Positions 50,903-60,321 of a stretch of DNA of 64,000 bases are shown one piece after another. Positions within the stretch are counted from its first letter, which is position 1, and each line of letters opens with the position of its first letter. The stretch spans positions 310,001 to 374,000 of the forward strand of contig NZ_LIHP01000001.1 in assembly GCF_001314605.1 (NCBI RefSeq). Direction: 5' to 3'. Both the position numbers and the translations under genes were made by a program. The notes under the pieces were generated by a model. It searched no databases, was not told the origin of the DNA, and worked only from the letters and a program-made list of their open reading frames with translations. Source of the stretch: Marinobacter sp. HL-58 (GTDB taxonomy: Bacteria > Pseudomonadota > Gammaproteobacteria > Pseudomonadales > Oleiphilaceae).

Positions 50903-51772
50903 ATGAGCAACTCGCCGTACATATTTGAAGCCACCATGGACAACTTCCAGCAGGATGTAATGGAAGCGTCCTCCAGAACACCCATACTGATTGATGTCTG
51001 GGCAGAGTGGTGTGCCCCCTGCAAGCAATTGATGCCGCTGCTGGAAAAACTGGCGGATGAGTACAGGGGCGGTTTCATGCTGGCCAAGGTGAATGCCGAT
51101 GAACAGCAACAGCTCACCGGTAGCCTGGGGGTGCGCAGCCTGCCCACCGTAATCCTCGTCAAGGACGGCCAGGCAGTGGACGGCTTCAATGGCGCCCTGC
51201 AGGAAAGCGAAATCCGCAAGATCCTCGACAAACACATCGAGATCCCGGAAGACGAGGAAGCCCCTTACGACAAGGCCCATCGGCTGTGGGAAGAGGGCGA
51301 TGTGGAAGCAGCGCTGGCCGTTCTCACCGAAATGAACCGGAACAACCCGGAAGATCTGAAAGTACTGATCGATCTGGCCCAGCTGAAGGCAGAACTGGGC
51401 GATCTGGAAACCGCCGAACAGGTACTGGAAAGCCTGCCACCGGAAGAGAAGATGCAGCACCAGGCCAGGCAGCTGGCGGCCCGCCTGAAATTCCTCAAGG
51501 CATCTGCCGAACTACCTCCCGTTCACGAACTGGAAGATGCCCTGGACAAAGACCCGAAAGACCCGAGCGCCCTGCATCTGCTGGCCCTGCATCACATTCT
51601 CCAGGAGAACAACGCTGAAGCCATGGAACTGCTTATCCGCCTGATGCAGGTGGACAGCAAGTACAAGGATGAAGTGGCCAAAACCACGCTGATCGAGTTG
51701 TTCGATAAACTGGGCAACAATAACCCGGACGTGCGCACCTACCGGCGCAAACTCTACACTCTCATGCATTAA
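50903..51772 (+). CDS. cnoX: Thioredoxin-TPR co-chaperone CnoX (YbbN)
   Basis: 289 residues from the ATG at 50903. An N-terminal thioredoxin domain carries WAEWCAPCKQLMPLLEKLA, and a C-terminal part of TPR-like helices follows (from about 115). In E. coli CnoX the active site is degenerate (SQHC), but many orthologues keep CxxC, as here with CAPC, so reductase activity is possible. CnoX protects clients from oxidation and passes them to GroEL and DnaK. It is divergent from lon. Confidence 0.92.
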   Translation: MSNSPYIFEATMDNFQQDVMEASSRTPILIDVWAEWCAPCKQLMPLLEKLADEYRGGFMLAKVNADEQQQLTGSLGVRSLPTVILVKDGQAVDGFNGALQESEIRKILDKHIEIPEDEEAPYDKAHRLWEEGDVEAALAVLTEMNRNNPEDLKVLIDLAQLKAELGDLETAEQVLESLPPEEKMQHQARQLAARLKFLKASAELPPVHELEDALDKDPKDPSALHLLALHHILQENNAEAMELLIRLMQVDSKYKDEVAKTTLIELFDKLGNNNPDVRTYRRKLYTLMH

Positions 51773-51795
51773 CTGATCGAAAGGGTATCCCACAT

Positions 51796-51830
51796 CGTAG
51801 GTCGGGTAGAGCCAAAGGCGAAACCCGACT
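51796..51830. repeat. Divergent REP-like palindrome
   Basis: CGTAGGTCGGGTAGAGCC-AAA-GGCGAAACCCGACT keeps the frame of the family, with GGGT/ACCC replacing GATT/AATC in both arms, so the pairing is preserved despite the sequence change. It lies between cnoX and the HNH gene. Confidence 0.7.
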
Positions 51831-51841
51831 GGTAACCTCCG

Positions 51842-52162
51842 ATGTTAAAATTGCCTCCTCAGCCCACATGCTGCGAACTCTGTGAGCGTCCGGTCGCAAA
51901 ACTTACCCGACATCACCTGATTCCCAGGCATTTGCACCGCAAGAAGCGATTCCAGAAGCTGTTCACCAGAGAGGATCTGATCACCCGCACGCTCTGGGTG
52001 TGCCGGCCCTGCCACAATGCGATCCATAACGCCCGCTCTGAATATGAGCTGGGACTGCATTTCAATACCCGGGAGAAGCTTCTTGAGGTGGAGGAGTTGA
52101 GGACATTCGTGGAATGGCTGAAAGCTAAGCCGGAGGGGTTTGTGCCGAAGAAGGGGAAGTAG
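51842..52162 (+). CDS. Small HNH-domain protein
   Basis: 106 residues. Two zinc-binding CxxC pairs (CELC and CRPC) flank the HNH core: THHLIPRHLHRKKRF then HNAIHNARSE, with the HH pair and N/H positions expected for the beta-beta-alpha-metal nuclease fold. Such short stand-alone HNH proteins are common in gammaproteobacteria and have no assigned role. The ribosome binding site is poor (ACCTCCG before the ATG is in the wrong sense). A terminator-bearing 250-bp gap separates it from kamA. Confidence 0.78.
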   Translation: MLKLPPQPTCCELCERPVAKLTRHHLIPRHLHRKKRFQKLFTREDLITRTLWVCRPCHNAIHNARSEYELGLHFNTREKLLEVEELRTFVEWLKAKPEGFVPKKGK

Positions 52163-52363
52163 GTGACGGGCTCACCTTTCTGTAAGCCCGTCGGTCTGAC
52201 AGGCTTATTGACGCGTCATAAAGCCCGGTTCAATGTCGTTTTCATTATGTTGTTCAGAGGCTGGCCTTCAACGCCAGTTTCCGCTGAGTAGACCCGTGTT
52301 CCGGATTCAACAACGTTAAAACTTTCGGTAACGTTTCCATAAGTCTTGTCTTGATGAGGGTAT

Positions 52364-52390
52364 AAAAAAACGGCCCCAATCAGGGGCCGC
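52364..52390 (-). terminator. Terminator of the KamA-family gene
   Basis: On the minus strand CGGCCCC-TGATT-GGGGCCG is followed by seven Ts. It begins 20 bp past the stop codon at 52410. Confidence 0.88.
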
Positions 52391-52409
52391 TTCGAAGAAA
52401 CTGGAAGGC

Positions 52410-53774
52410 TTAACCGTTACCCTTCTTCATCTCTTCATACTCATCCTCAAAGAAGAACTTCTCCTCTCCAAGGGCCGGCTCCAGCTCATGCAGCCAGGTG
52501 GCCGTTTCGCTGTATTTGGCAAAGAACGGGCGCTGTACCCAGTCCGGGTTACGGGCCTGAATAAATCGCAGCACAAACACCTTCTCGCCGTTGATCTCGG
52601 TGATGCCCTGCACCTCGACCTTGCCGGGACCGGCGCTCATGGACGGACCACGGGCGGTGCGGGCCAGGCCGGAGACCTGCTTCATGGCCTCGCGGTAGAT
52701 GTGGAATGCCTCCACCAGCGGCACTTCAAAGTAGTTCTTGGCACCCGTATCGCGCTCTACAAACATGTAGTAAGGGATGATGCCCAGCTGTACTTCCTTG
52801 TTCCACAATTTCGCCCAGTCGTCGGCGTTGTCGTTCACATGCTTGATCAGCGGGCCCTGGGCGCGGATTTCAGCACCCGTGGCGCGCAGGCGGCGGATGG
52901 CCTCTTCCGCGATATCAGTGGTGATTTCCTGCCAGTGGTTGTAATGGGCCATGATGGCCACGTGCTTGCCGGCATCCACAAGGCGGGCGAACAGGTCGAT
53001 CAGCTCGTCTGCATCCTTGTCGGTCACGAAACGGTACGGCCAGAAAGTGAGGGCCTTGGTGCCGATTCGGATGGTCTGGATGTGGTCGAATTCCGGTTGC
53101 AGCAGTGGTTCCAGGTACTGCACCAGGTTCTTGGTCTTCATCACCATGGGGTCGCCACCGGTCACCAGCAGGTCGCTGACTTCGGTGTGCTGCTGCAGGT
53201 AGCCGTGCAGCTTTTCTGCTTCGGTGCTGGCCATCTTCAGGTCTTTGTCACCCACGAACTGCGCCCAGCGGAAGCAGAAGGTACAGTAGGAGTGGCAAGT
53301 CTGGCCCTGGGCCGGGAAGAACAGAACGGTTTCCCGGTATTTGTGCTGCACGCCGTCCAGCACTTCGCCGTTGAGCTCCGGCATGTTCATTTCCATCTGG
53401 CCGGCCGGGTGCGGGTTCAGTTCGTCGCGAATTTCCTTTGCGACAGCCTGAATCTCTTTCTTGTCGGCACCTTCGCGATGGAGCTTCGCCATGCGTTCGT
53501 AATGCTCGTCTTTCAGCATGCCTTTCTGGGGAAACACCAGCTGATAGATGGGGTCGTTGGGTACCTTGTCCCAGTTGATCAGCTCGTTGATCACGTACTC
53601 GTTAACACGGAAGGGCAGCACGCTGGCTACCACTTTCATTTCGAACAGCGTCTCTTCAGGGAGATTCTGGATAACGTCGATCTTGTCGAGCTGGCGGTCC
53701 GTATAGACCTTGAAGCGTCGTTCTTCGAACTCGACAGTCGGGATGCGGTTCGGGAACGTGACGATGGAGTTCAT
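52410..53774 (-). CDS. KamA-family radical SAM protein (lysine 2,3-aminomutase-like)
   Basis: 454 residues. The radical SAM cluster motif is CxxxCxxC at Cys160, Cys164 and Cys167 (CHSYCTFCFRW), followed by the GGDP SAM-binding motif (LVTGGDPM). A PLP-Lys candidate is Lys385 (AGPGKVEV), matching GGGK in clostridial lysine 2,3-aminomutase. The family moves an amino group from alpha to beta carbon. No acetyltransferase (ablB) is adjacent, so beta-lysine osmolyte synthesis is not supported, and it is not the short EpmB type. The true substrate is unknown. A good promoter lies upstream. Confidence 0.85.
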   Translation of the reverse strand: MNSIVTFPNRIPTVEFEERRFKVYTDRQLDKIDVIQNLPEETLFEMKVVASVLPFRVNEYVINELINWDKVPNDPIYQLVFPQKGMLKDEHYERMAKLHREGADKKEIQAVAKEIRDELNPHPAGQMEMNMPELNGEVLDGVQHKYRETVLFFPAQGQTCHSYCTFCFRWAQFVGDKDLKMASTEAEKLHGYLQQHTEVSDLLVTGGDPMVMKTKNLVQYLEPLLQPEFDHIQTIRIGTKALTFWPYRFVTDKDADELIDLFARLVDAGKHVAIMAHYNHWQEITTDIAEEAIRRLRATGAEIRAQGPLIKHVNDNADDWAKLWNKEVQLGIIPYYMFVERDTGAKNYFEVPLVEAFHIYREAMKQVSGLARTARGPSMSAGPGKVEVQGITEINGEKVFVLRFIQARNPDWVQRPFFAKYSETATWLHELEPALGEEKFFFEDEYEEMKKGNG

Positions 53775-53855
53775 AGATCGCCCTCTTTTGGTTGTGCGCC
53801 AAATTCAGGAGGGTGGGGTTCGCCACCGCTCCGCTGGTTAAAAAACGGGCAGGCG

Positions 53856-53884
53856 AGTATACATAAATCCCGAAGCATTTTCAG
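53856..53884 (-). promoter_or_regulatory. Promoter of the KamA-family gene
   Basis: On the minus strand CTGAAA (53884-53879) and TATACT (53861-53856) are 17 bp apart, giving a leader of about 75 nt. Confidence 0.6.
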
Positions 53885-53908
53885 GTCTAAATAAAATCCT
53901 TCCGTGCG

Positions 53909-54057
53909 GTAGGAATCCTACGACATTGGTCTGAATATGCTTGTTTGGAGATGGAAAAGGCGCCATTCTTGCGTAAGTAACCGAAATAGTCCGGTAGGGC
54001 TACAACAAAATGTCATCAAAATTGAATTTTGCCACCGAAATGTAGTAAAAATACTAC
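53909..54057. promoter_or_regulatory. Two GTAG-CTAC palindromes in the divergent kamA-like/aceE region
   Basis: GTAGGA-A-TCCTAC (53909-53921) and GTAGTA-AAAA-TACTAC (54042-54057) share the half-site GTAG and lie between the divergent genes. They could be operators for one regulator. The remainder of 53775-54288 is AT-rich non-coding DNA in which no PdhR-type ATTGGT-ACCAAT site was seen. Confidence 0.35.
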
Positions 54058-54288
54058 GTAATATCGGGGTGGGTCAGGCACGCTGAATGCTTCAGGCCAA
54101 AAGCCAGGAAAGCAGGGTGCTTCCCGCAGTAAAACTGGCAATCATGTTCTATGCTTGTTCAAGGTAACGGACAGGCGAATACCCACAATAAAACGTTCTG
54201 CATTCCATCGCAGCTTATCGACACTGCAAGGCGCTCAGCTGCTGATCGTGGCACGCGCCGCACTTATTAATGCCAAGGGGAGGGTTTG

Positions 54289-56958
54289 ATGTACCAGGAC
54301 GATGATCCCATAGAGACCAGTGAATGGCTGGATGCGCTGGAGTCTCTGATCGAACAGGAGGGCGTTGATCGCGCCAAGTACATTCTGGAACGGCTCTCCG
54401 AACGAGCCAGCCGCGACGGCACAGAGCTGCCTTATTCCATCACCACGCCGTTCCGCAATTCCATTCCGGTAACCCAGGAAGCGCGAATGCCTGGTGATCT
54501 GTTCATGGAGCGCCGCATCCGCTCGCTGATACGCTGGAATGCCATGGCAATGGTCATGCGGGCCAACCAGCGCCCGGGTGAGCTGGGCGGGCACGTGTCC
54601 TCCTTCTCGTCGGCTGCCACCCTCTACGACGTAGGCTTCAACTACTTCTTCCACGGTGGTGATGAAAAGCGGGAATCAGACCTGGTGTATTTCCAGGGCC
54701 ACTCCTCGCCGGGTATTTACGCCCGTTCCTATCTGGAAGGCCGCTTTGACGAAGAGCAGCTGGACAAGTACCGGGAAGAAGTGGACGGCAATGGCCTTTC
54801 CTCCTATCCCCACCCCTGGCTGATGCCGGATTACTGGCAGTTCCCCACGGTGTCCATGGGCCTTGGGCCGATCCAGGCCATCTATCAGGCTCACGTGATG
54901 AAGTACCTGCACAGCCGCGAGCTCATTGATATGGGCGACCGCAAGGTGTGGTGTTTCGTGGGTGACGGCGAGTGCGACGAGCCGGAAACCCTGGGTTCCA
55001 TCTCCATGGCCGGCCGCGAGAACCTGAGCAACCTGATCTTCGTGGTGAACTGCAACCTGCAGCGCCTGGACGGCCCGGTTCGGGGCAACGGCAAGATCAT
55101 CCAGGAACTGGAAGGTGTGTTCCGTGGTGCCGGCTGGAACGTGCTGAAAGTGGTCTGGGGCCGCATGTGGGATCCCCTGTTCGAGAAGGACAAGGACGGC
55201 CTGATGCAGCGCGTCATGGATGAGGCTGTGGACGGTGATCTGCAGAACTTCAAGAGTAACGGCCCGGCTTATACCCGCAAGAACTTCTTTGGCAAATATC
55301 CGGAGCTGTCCAAACTGGTGGAAAACCTCACCGACGAGGACATCAACAAACTGAACCGTGGTGGCCACGACCCCTACAAGGTCTACGCGGCCTATCACCA
55401 TGCCATTCACAATAATGGCGGCCGGCCAACGGTTATCCTGGCCCATACCATCAAGGGTTATGGCTTTGGTACCGCCGGTGAGGCCCAGAACACGGCGCAC
55501 TCCCTGAAGAAAATGGACATCGAGCAGCTGAAGGCGTTCCGCGACCGGTTTGCCGTTCCGCTCAAGGATGACGAGCTCAAGGATGTGCCTTACTACCGTC
55601 CGGCGCCTGACAGCCCGGAAATGGTGTACATGAAGAAGCGCCGCCAGGAGCTGGGTGGCTTCTACCCCAAACGCCGCAAGGATTGTCAGCCGCTGCAGAC
55701 GCCGCCGCTGGATACCTTCAAGGCACTGCTGGAAGGTTCTAGTGGCCGTGAGATTTCCACCACCATGGCCTTCGTACGGCTGCTGACGGCGCTGACCAAA
55801 GACAAGCGCATCGGTAAGCGGGTCGTGCCCATCGTGCCGGATGAGGCCCGTACCTTCGGTATGGAAGGCATGTTCCGCCAGTTGGGTATCTACACATCGG
55901 AAGGCCAGAAGTACGTGCCGGAAGACCGTGACCAGATCATGTACTACAAGGAAGACAAGAAAGGTCAGATCCTTGAGGAAGGTATCAATGAGGACGGCTC
56001 CATGGCAGCCTGGATGGCGGCGGCCACGTCCTACAGCACCAACAACTTCCCGCTGATACCCTTCTATATCTTCTACTCCATGTTCGGTTTCCAGCGCGTG
56101 GGCGATCTGGCCTGGGCCTCTGGTGACATCCAGGCCCGCGGCTTCCTGATCGGTGGTACCGCGGGGCGCACCACTCTCAATGGTGAAGGGCTGCAGCACC
56201 AGGACGGTCACAGCCACATCCTGGCCCAGACCATTCCCAGCTGTAAGGCCTACGACCCGGCCTACGGCTACGAGATGGCGGTGGTGATCCAGCATGGCAT
56301 CAAGGAAATGTTTGAAGACAACCAGAACGTCTTCTACTACCTGACCATCGAGAACGAAAACTACGAACAGCCCGCGATGCCGAAAGACAAGAAGGTGGAA
56401 GAGGGCATTATCAAGGGCATGTACCAGATCGAGTCTGTGGAAACCAAGGGCCGTAAGAAATCGCCCCGGGTTCAGCTGCTCGGCTCCGGTGCCATCCTTA
56501 ACGAGGTGCGTTCCGCGGCCCAGTTGCTGAAGGACGATTTCGGGGTTGCCAGTGATGTCTGGAGTGTGACCAGCTTTAACGAGCTGGCCCGCGACGGTCT
56601 GCATATCGAGCGCTGGAATCGCCTGCATCCGGACGACACGCCCAAGAAGGCGTACATCACCCAGTGCCTGGAGAAGCAGCAGGGGCCGGTGGTGTCGTCC
56701 ACGGACTACATCAAGCTGTTGTCCGAGCAGGTGCGTGCCTATATCCCCAAAACCTTCCTGACCCTGGGCACCGACGGCTTTGGCCGCAGTGACACCCGCG
56801 AAAAGCTGCGGAGCCATTTCGAGGTGGACCGCTACTATGTGGCGGTAACCGCGCTCTCGGCTCTGGCGCGAGACGGTGAGGTCAAGGAAGAAGTGGTTCT
56901 CGAAGCCATGCGCAAGTACGGAATCGATCGCAACAAACCGAACCCGGTGCTGAGCTAA
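54289..56958 (+). CDS. aceE: Pyruvate dehydrogenase E1 component (homodimeric type)
   Basis: 889 residues from the ATG at 54289, with AGGGGAGGG upstream. It is the large homodimeric E1 of gammaproteobacteria: GGHVSSFSSAATLYDVGFNYFF, then the thiamine diphosphate motif GDGECDEPETLG...NLIFVVNCN, and the pyrimidine-domain segments EGLQHQDGHSHILAQTIP. It decarboxylates pyruvate and acetylates the lipoyl groups of AceF. It is 10 nt before aceF. No pdhR gene is near. Confidence 0.97.
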   Translation: MYQDDDPIETSEWLDALESLIEQEGVDRAKYILERLSERASRDGTELPYSITTPFRNSIPVTQEARMPGDLFMERRIRSLIRWNAMAMVMRANQRPGELGGHVSSFSSAATLYDVGFNYFFHGGDEKRESDLVYFQGHSSPGIYARSYLEGRFDEEQLDKYREEVDGNGLSSYPHPWLMPDYWQFPTVSMGLGPIQAIYQAHVMKYLHSRELIDMGDRKVWCFVGDGECDEPETLGSISMAGRENLSNLIFVVNCNLQRLDGPVRGNGKIIQELEGVFRGAGWNVLKVVWGRMWDPLFEKDKDGLMQRVMDEAVDGDLQNFKSNGPAYTRKNFFGKYPELSKLVENLTDEDINKLNRGGHDPYKVYAAYHHAIHNNGGRPTVILAHTIKGYGFGTAGEAQNTAHSLKKMDIEQLKAFRDRFAVPLKDDELKDVPYYRPAPDSPEMVYMKKRRQELGGFYPKRRKDCQPLQTPPLDTFKALLEGSSGREISTTMAFVRLLTALTKDKRIGKRVVPIVPDEARTFGMEGMFRQLGIYTSEGQKYVPEDRDQIMYYKEDKKGQILEEGINEDGSMAAWMAAATSYSTNNFPLIPFYIFYSMFGFQRVGDLAWASGDIQARGFLIGGTAGRTTLNGEGLQHQDGHSHILAQTIPSCKAYDPAYGYEMAVVIQHGIKEMFEDNQNVFYYLTIENENYEQPAMPKDKKVEEGIIKGMYQIESVETKGRKKSPRVQLLGSGAILNEVRSAAQLLKDDFGVASDVWSVTSFNELARDGLHIERWNRLHPDDTPKKAYITQCLEKQQGPVVSSTDYIKLLSEQVRAYIPKTFLTLGTDGFGRSDTREKLRSHFEVDRYYVAVTALSALARDGEVKEEVVLEAMRKYGIDRNKPNPVLS

Positions 56959-56968
56959 GGAGACCGCC

Positions 56969-58648
56969 ATGAGTGAACAGGAAATCAAGGTTCCGGATCT
57001 CGGCGGTGCAGACGAGGTCGAAGTTATTGAAATACTCGTCAGCAAGGGGGATTCGGTTGAGGAAGAAGATCCGATACTGACCGTGGAGTCCGACAAGGCC
57101 TCTGTAGAACTGCCATCACCCGGCGCCGGCAAGATCACCAAAATCACCGTCAAGGTAGGCGACAAGGTCAAGGAAGGCGACGTTGTCGGCATGATGGAGG
57201 CCAGCGGTGACGCGGGCGGCTCCGGTGATGACAAGGATTCCGGCGAAGAAGCGGCGGAATCCGGCAAGGAAGAAAAGGCCGAAACCAAATCTGAAGACAC
57301 GGCTGAAAAGAAGCCTGCGCCTAAGAAATCCGGTGGTTCCCGCAAGGAAGTCGTGAAAGTGCCGGCATTGGACGGCTTCGAAAATGTGCCGATTATCGAA
57401 ATCAACGTCAGTGAAGGTGACGAGATTGCCGCGGACGACCCGCTGGTAACCGTTGAATCTGACAAGGCCACCATGGAGATCCCGTCTCCCTATGCCGGCA
57501 AGATTGGCAAGATTCTGGTGTCCGAGGGCGACAAGATCTCTGAAGGCCACGACCTGGTTGAAATGACCGTAGTGGAAGAAGGCAGCGAGGACAGCGACGG
57601 GGAAGAGGCCTCTTCCGAGCCGGCACAGGCGCCCACGGGCGGCAAACAGGAAAGCAGGGCCGAGCCGAAAGGCAGCAGTGAAGAGCCAAAACCTGAGCAG
57701 CCGTCGGCCACTTACGAGCCGCCCGCGCCCGGCGCCAGGGTTCATGCCGGCCCGGCCGTGCGCAAACTCGCCCGTGAGTTCGGTGCCGACCTGGCCCGGA
57801 TCAAGGGTTCAGGCCCCAAGGGCCGTATCCTGAAGGATGATGTGCAGGCCTACGTGAAGAGCCAGCTGCAGCAGACCCAGCAGGGTAGTACGGTTGCGGG
57901 TGGCGGCGGTGCCGGCATTCCCGGCGTGAAGCTGCCGGACTTCAGCCAGTTTGGCGATATCGAGCGCGAGTCCATGTCGCGGATGATGTTCGCCACCGCC
58001 AACAACATGCAGCGCAGCTGGCTGAACGTTCCCCACGTGACCCAGTTCGAGGACGCGGATATCACCGACATGGAGGATTTCCGCAAGTCCCAGAAGGCGG
58101 CGGGCGAGAAGAAGGGTGTGAAGATGACACCACTTCCGTTCCTGCTGAAGGCCTGTGCCACGGCCCTGGCGGAGCTGCCCCAGTTCAATGTGTCGCTGGA
58201 TATGGACCGCAAGGAGGTGGTTCGTAAAAAGTATATTCACATTGGTATTGCGGTGGATACGCCCAACGGGTTGATGGTGCCGGTGATCCGGAATGTGGAT
58301 CAGAAGGGCCTGTGGGAGCTGGCGGCCGAGAGTGCCGAGCTGGCCCAGAAGGCCCGGGACAAGCAGCTGAAACCGGCGGAGATGCAGGGTGCCTGCTTTA
58401 CCATCACCAGTCTTGGTGGTATTGGCGGCACGGCGTTTACGCCGATTGTGAATACGCCGGAGGTGGCGATTCTTGGTGTCTCCAAGGCGGCGATGAAGCC
58501 GGTCTGGGACGGCAAGGATTTCCAGCCACGGCTGATGCTGCCGTTGTCGCTGTCCTACGATCACCGGGCGGTGAACGGGGCGGATGCTGCCCGGTTTACC
58601 TCTCTGTTAAGTCAGTTGCTGGGGGATATTCGTTCCCTTCTTCTCTGA
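56969..58648 (+). CDS. aceF: Dihydrolipoyllysine acetyltransferase, PDH E2
   Basis: 559 residues. Two lipoyl domains carry Lys43 and Lys166 in ESDKA motifs, each followed by an acidic or Ala/Pro-rich linker. A peripheral subunit-binding domain (about 258-295, HAGPAVRKLAREFGADLARIKGSGPKGRILKDDV) precedes the catalytic core with His532 and Asn536 in YDHRAVNG. Asn in place of the Asp of DHxxxDG is also found in Azotobacter E2p. Enteric AceF often has three lipoyl domains, here two. No lpd gene follows; E3 must be encoded elsewhere. Confidence 0.97.
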   Translation: MSEQEIKVPDLGGADEVEVIEILVSKGDSVEEEDPILTVESDKASVELPSPGAGKITKITVKVGDKVKEGDVVGMMEASGDAGGSGDDKDSGEEAAESGKEEKAETKSEDTAEKKPAPKKSGGSRKEVVKVPALDGFENVPIIEINVSEGDEIAADDPLVTVESDKATMEIPSPYAGKIGKILVSEGDKISEGHDLVEMTVVEEGSEDSDGEEASSEPAQAPTGGKQESRAEPKGSSEEPKPEQPSATYEPPAPGARVHAGPAVRKLAREFGADLARIKGSGPKGRILKDDVQAYVKSQLQQTQQGSTVAGGGGAGIPGVKLPDFSQFGDIERESMSRMMFATANNMQRSWLNVPHVTQFEDADITDMEDFRKSQKAAGEKKGVKMTPLPFLLKACATALAELPQFNVSLDMDRKEVVRKKYIHIGIAVDTPNGLMVPVIRNVDQKGLWELAAESAELAQKARDKQLKPAEMQGACFTITSLGGIGGTAFTPIVNTPEVAILGVSKAAMKPVWDGKDFQPRLMLPLSLSYDHRAVNGADAARFTSLLSQLLGDIRSLLL

Positions 58649-58694
58649 CTTTTGGTGATTGATCGTCCCGTAGCCTGCAGGCTAAGGGGCGGTC

Positions 58695-58801
58695 GCGAGG
58701 CCGGTCAGGCTATTCAGAACACGCCCGTGGATACGTCCCTGTAGGGCTCGGTCGCGCCATCCCTGGCGCTCCACGGTTCTGAATAGCCTGACCGGCCTCG
58801 C
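58695..58801. repeat. Large nested palindrome, element C
   Basis: Perfect 26-bp arms (58695-58720 and 58776-58801, core GGCTATTCAGAAC) enclose TACGTCCCTGTAGGGCTC and GCCA-TCCC-TGGC. It is the most complete of the three related elements and lies between the convergent aceF and porin genes. The remainder of 58649-58963 holds a small palindrome (TAGCCTGCAGGCTA, 58671-58684) and the porin terminator. Confidence 0.85.
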
Positions 58802-58913
58802 TTGTTTTAACGCTTCTGATATTCTCTTCCTGGTGTAACCCGGTTATTGGCTTGTTGGCCGCAGTTTGGCGTTAGCGATCTGCTGCCATGCTTTAACTTT
58901 TTTGATGACAAAC

Positions 58914-58941
58914 AAAAACCCCGGCCGAAGCCGGGGTTTTT
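58914..58941. terminator. Bidirectional terminator between aceF and the porin gene
   Basis: AAAAACCCCGGC-CGAA-GCCGGGGTTTTT is a 12-bp stem with A5/T5 on either side, suited to ending transcripts from both directions. Confidence 0.88.
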
Positions 58942-58963
58942 CCTGAGTTAACTTCTAAAAGGC

Positions 58964-60115
58964 TTAGAAGTTGTACTGGGCTGCGAACATAACACGGTTC
59001 GCGTCAGTTGAATCGCCGGCAATCGTTTCTTGGTCAAGATATGCGTATTCAACGCCCATCATGACGTTTTGGACAGGCGTCCACATGTAGTTAACCATCA
59101 CGTTCTGGTTCATCTCGGCTGCTGCAGTAGTTGTCTGTCCTGCATCTACAGCGTCATCCAGATCAAGCTTGGTCATACCATAGCCCACGTTGACGGATCG
59201 ACCGCCGCCCATGTCGAAGCCCATGCCAACAGAGCCGCCATAACCTTCAATTGACTCCACGCTGTCCCCGTCGAGGTAAGCGCTAGCGCCTGTATAGTTG
59301 CTGCCCGAGCGCCAGAGGTAACCGGTAGCACCATCGGAATAGTTGAGTGCGCCCTGAACGGAGATCATGTCGGTAAGAGCAAATTTCGCCGCACCGAACA
59401 CGCCGTAGGAGATGACACTGTCGTCATCATCGCCATTGTCAGCTGTTACTTGCCCAACCAAAGCCGCCGCTGAGTAGGATAGACCGTCAGCAGAATCTTC
59501 TATCCGTGCAGTGAAGACCGGCATTGATGTTCTTGAATCGTCACTAACTCCGTCTGTTCCAGCAGTGTCGAGGATTGATTGCGAGAGGGGATCCTCAAGC
59601 GAGAACGACATTGCTCCGGTGGTGTAGCGAACCTGTTCAGTACGATCTTGGGCGCCTGCTGTACCCGCCAGACCGTCGAAATCCAGAACCGCAGTATTAC
59701 CTACGAAACTGTTGTAGTTAGACCAGTTTCGACCCGCCATTAAGCCTTTGTATTCACCGTAGGCATGGCGTATACGTAAACTACCTGCCGCATTGCCAGT
59801 GCCGCGGAAATCACCCTCAACGGTGATCGAGGCTCCGGAAGAATGAGTTGTTTTGACACCGATCCGGCTTTGCTGGGCGTCAGCGCCGAAATGGCCTGTG
59901 ACATCTTCGTCTGCTGGAGTGAATGAGCCTGCCCGCGTTGACACAGCACGATCACCGTCAAAGTCGTAGCTCATATTCAAGCGAGCAAAACCATAGAGGC
60001 TGGCCTCTACATCATCACCCACGTCCAATGTCAGGGCATGAGCATGACCTGCTACCCCCAAAATTGCTACTGCAGCCGTTGAACGAATTGCCATTCTCAG
60101 TTTGTTGCTTTGCAT
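58964..60115 (-). CDS. Outer membrane porin
   Basis: 383 residues from the ATG at 60115 (GGAGACA upstream); a longer frame to 60178 is not needed. A signal peptide (cleavage near GHAHA|LTLDV) is followed by 16-strand-type alternating beta segments with Asp/Gly-rich loops. It closes with the C-terminal FAAQYNF, whose terminal Phe is needed for Bam recognition. SLYGFARLNMSYDFDGD resembles gammaproteobacterial general porins of the Gram-negative porin family. The acidic loops suggest adaptation to a salty environment. Specificity is unknown. Confidence 0.88.
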   Translation of the reverse strand: MQSNKLRMAIRSTAAVAILGVAGHAHALTLDVGDDVEASLYGFARLNMSYDFDGDRAVSTRAGSFTPADEDVTGHFGADAQQSRIGVKTTHSSGASITVEGDFRGTGNAAGSLRIRHAYGEYKGLMAGRNWSNYNSFVGNTAVLDFDGLAGTAGAQDRTEQVRYTTGAMSFSLEDPLSQSILDTAGTDGVSDDSRTSMPVFTARIEDSADGLSYSAAALVGQVTADNGDDDDSVISYGVFGAAKFALTDMISVQGALNYSDGATGYLWRSGSNYTGASAYLDGDSVESIEGYGGSVGMGFDMGGGRSVNVGYGMTKLDLDDAVDAGQTTTAAAEMNQNVMVNYMWTPVQNVMMGVEYAYLDQETIAGDSTDANRVMFAAQYNF

Positions 60116-60321
60116 CTTTGTTGTCTCCACACTTATTTTTGTTGGACCCACTTCAAAGTAGTTACGAAACTGTGACATTTCAAATAAATTCTTGCATTAA
60201 TTAGACGAATGTCTATACAACGAAATCGCCGGGTTAGGGGAACTTTTTGAGGATTGCGTTTATTTCACGGCGCCAGCAGGGCAGAACATCGGTTATTTCC
60301 GGTAATACGTAACGATCTCTC

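Noticed and set aside
53930..53945. ATTGGTCTGAAT as a PdhR operator upstream of aceE
   Set aside because: Only one half (ATTGGT) matches the ATTGGTATGACCAAT palindrome; the second half is missing.
54676..57474. 932-codon open frame on the minus strand opposite aceE and aceF
   Set aside because: It is antisense to two unmistakable genes with strong third-position GC bias, a known source of long shadow frames. Its translation has low-complexity and His/Val/Gly-rich stretches and matches no family.
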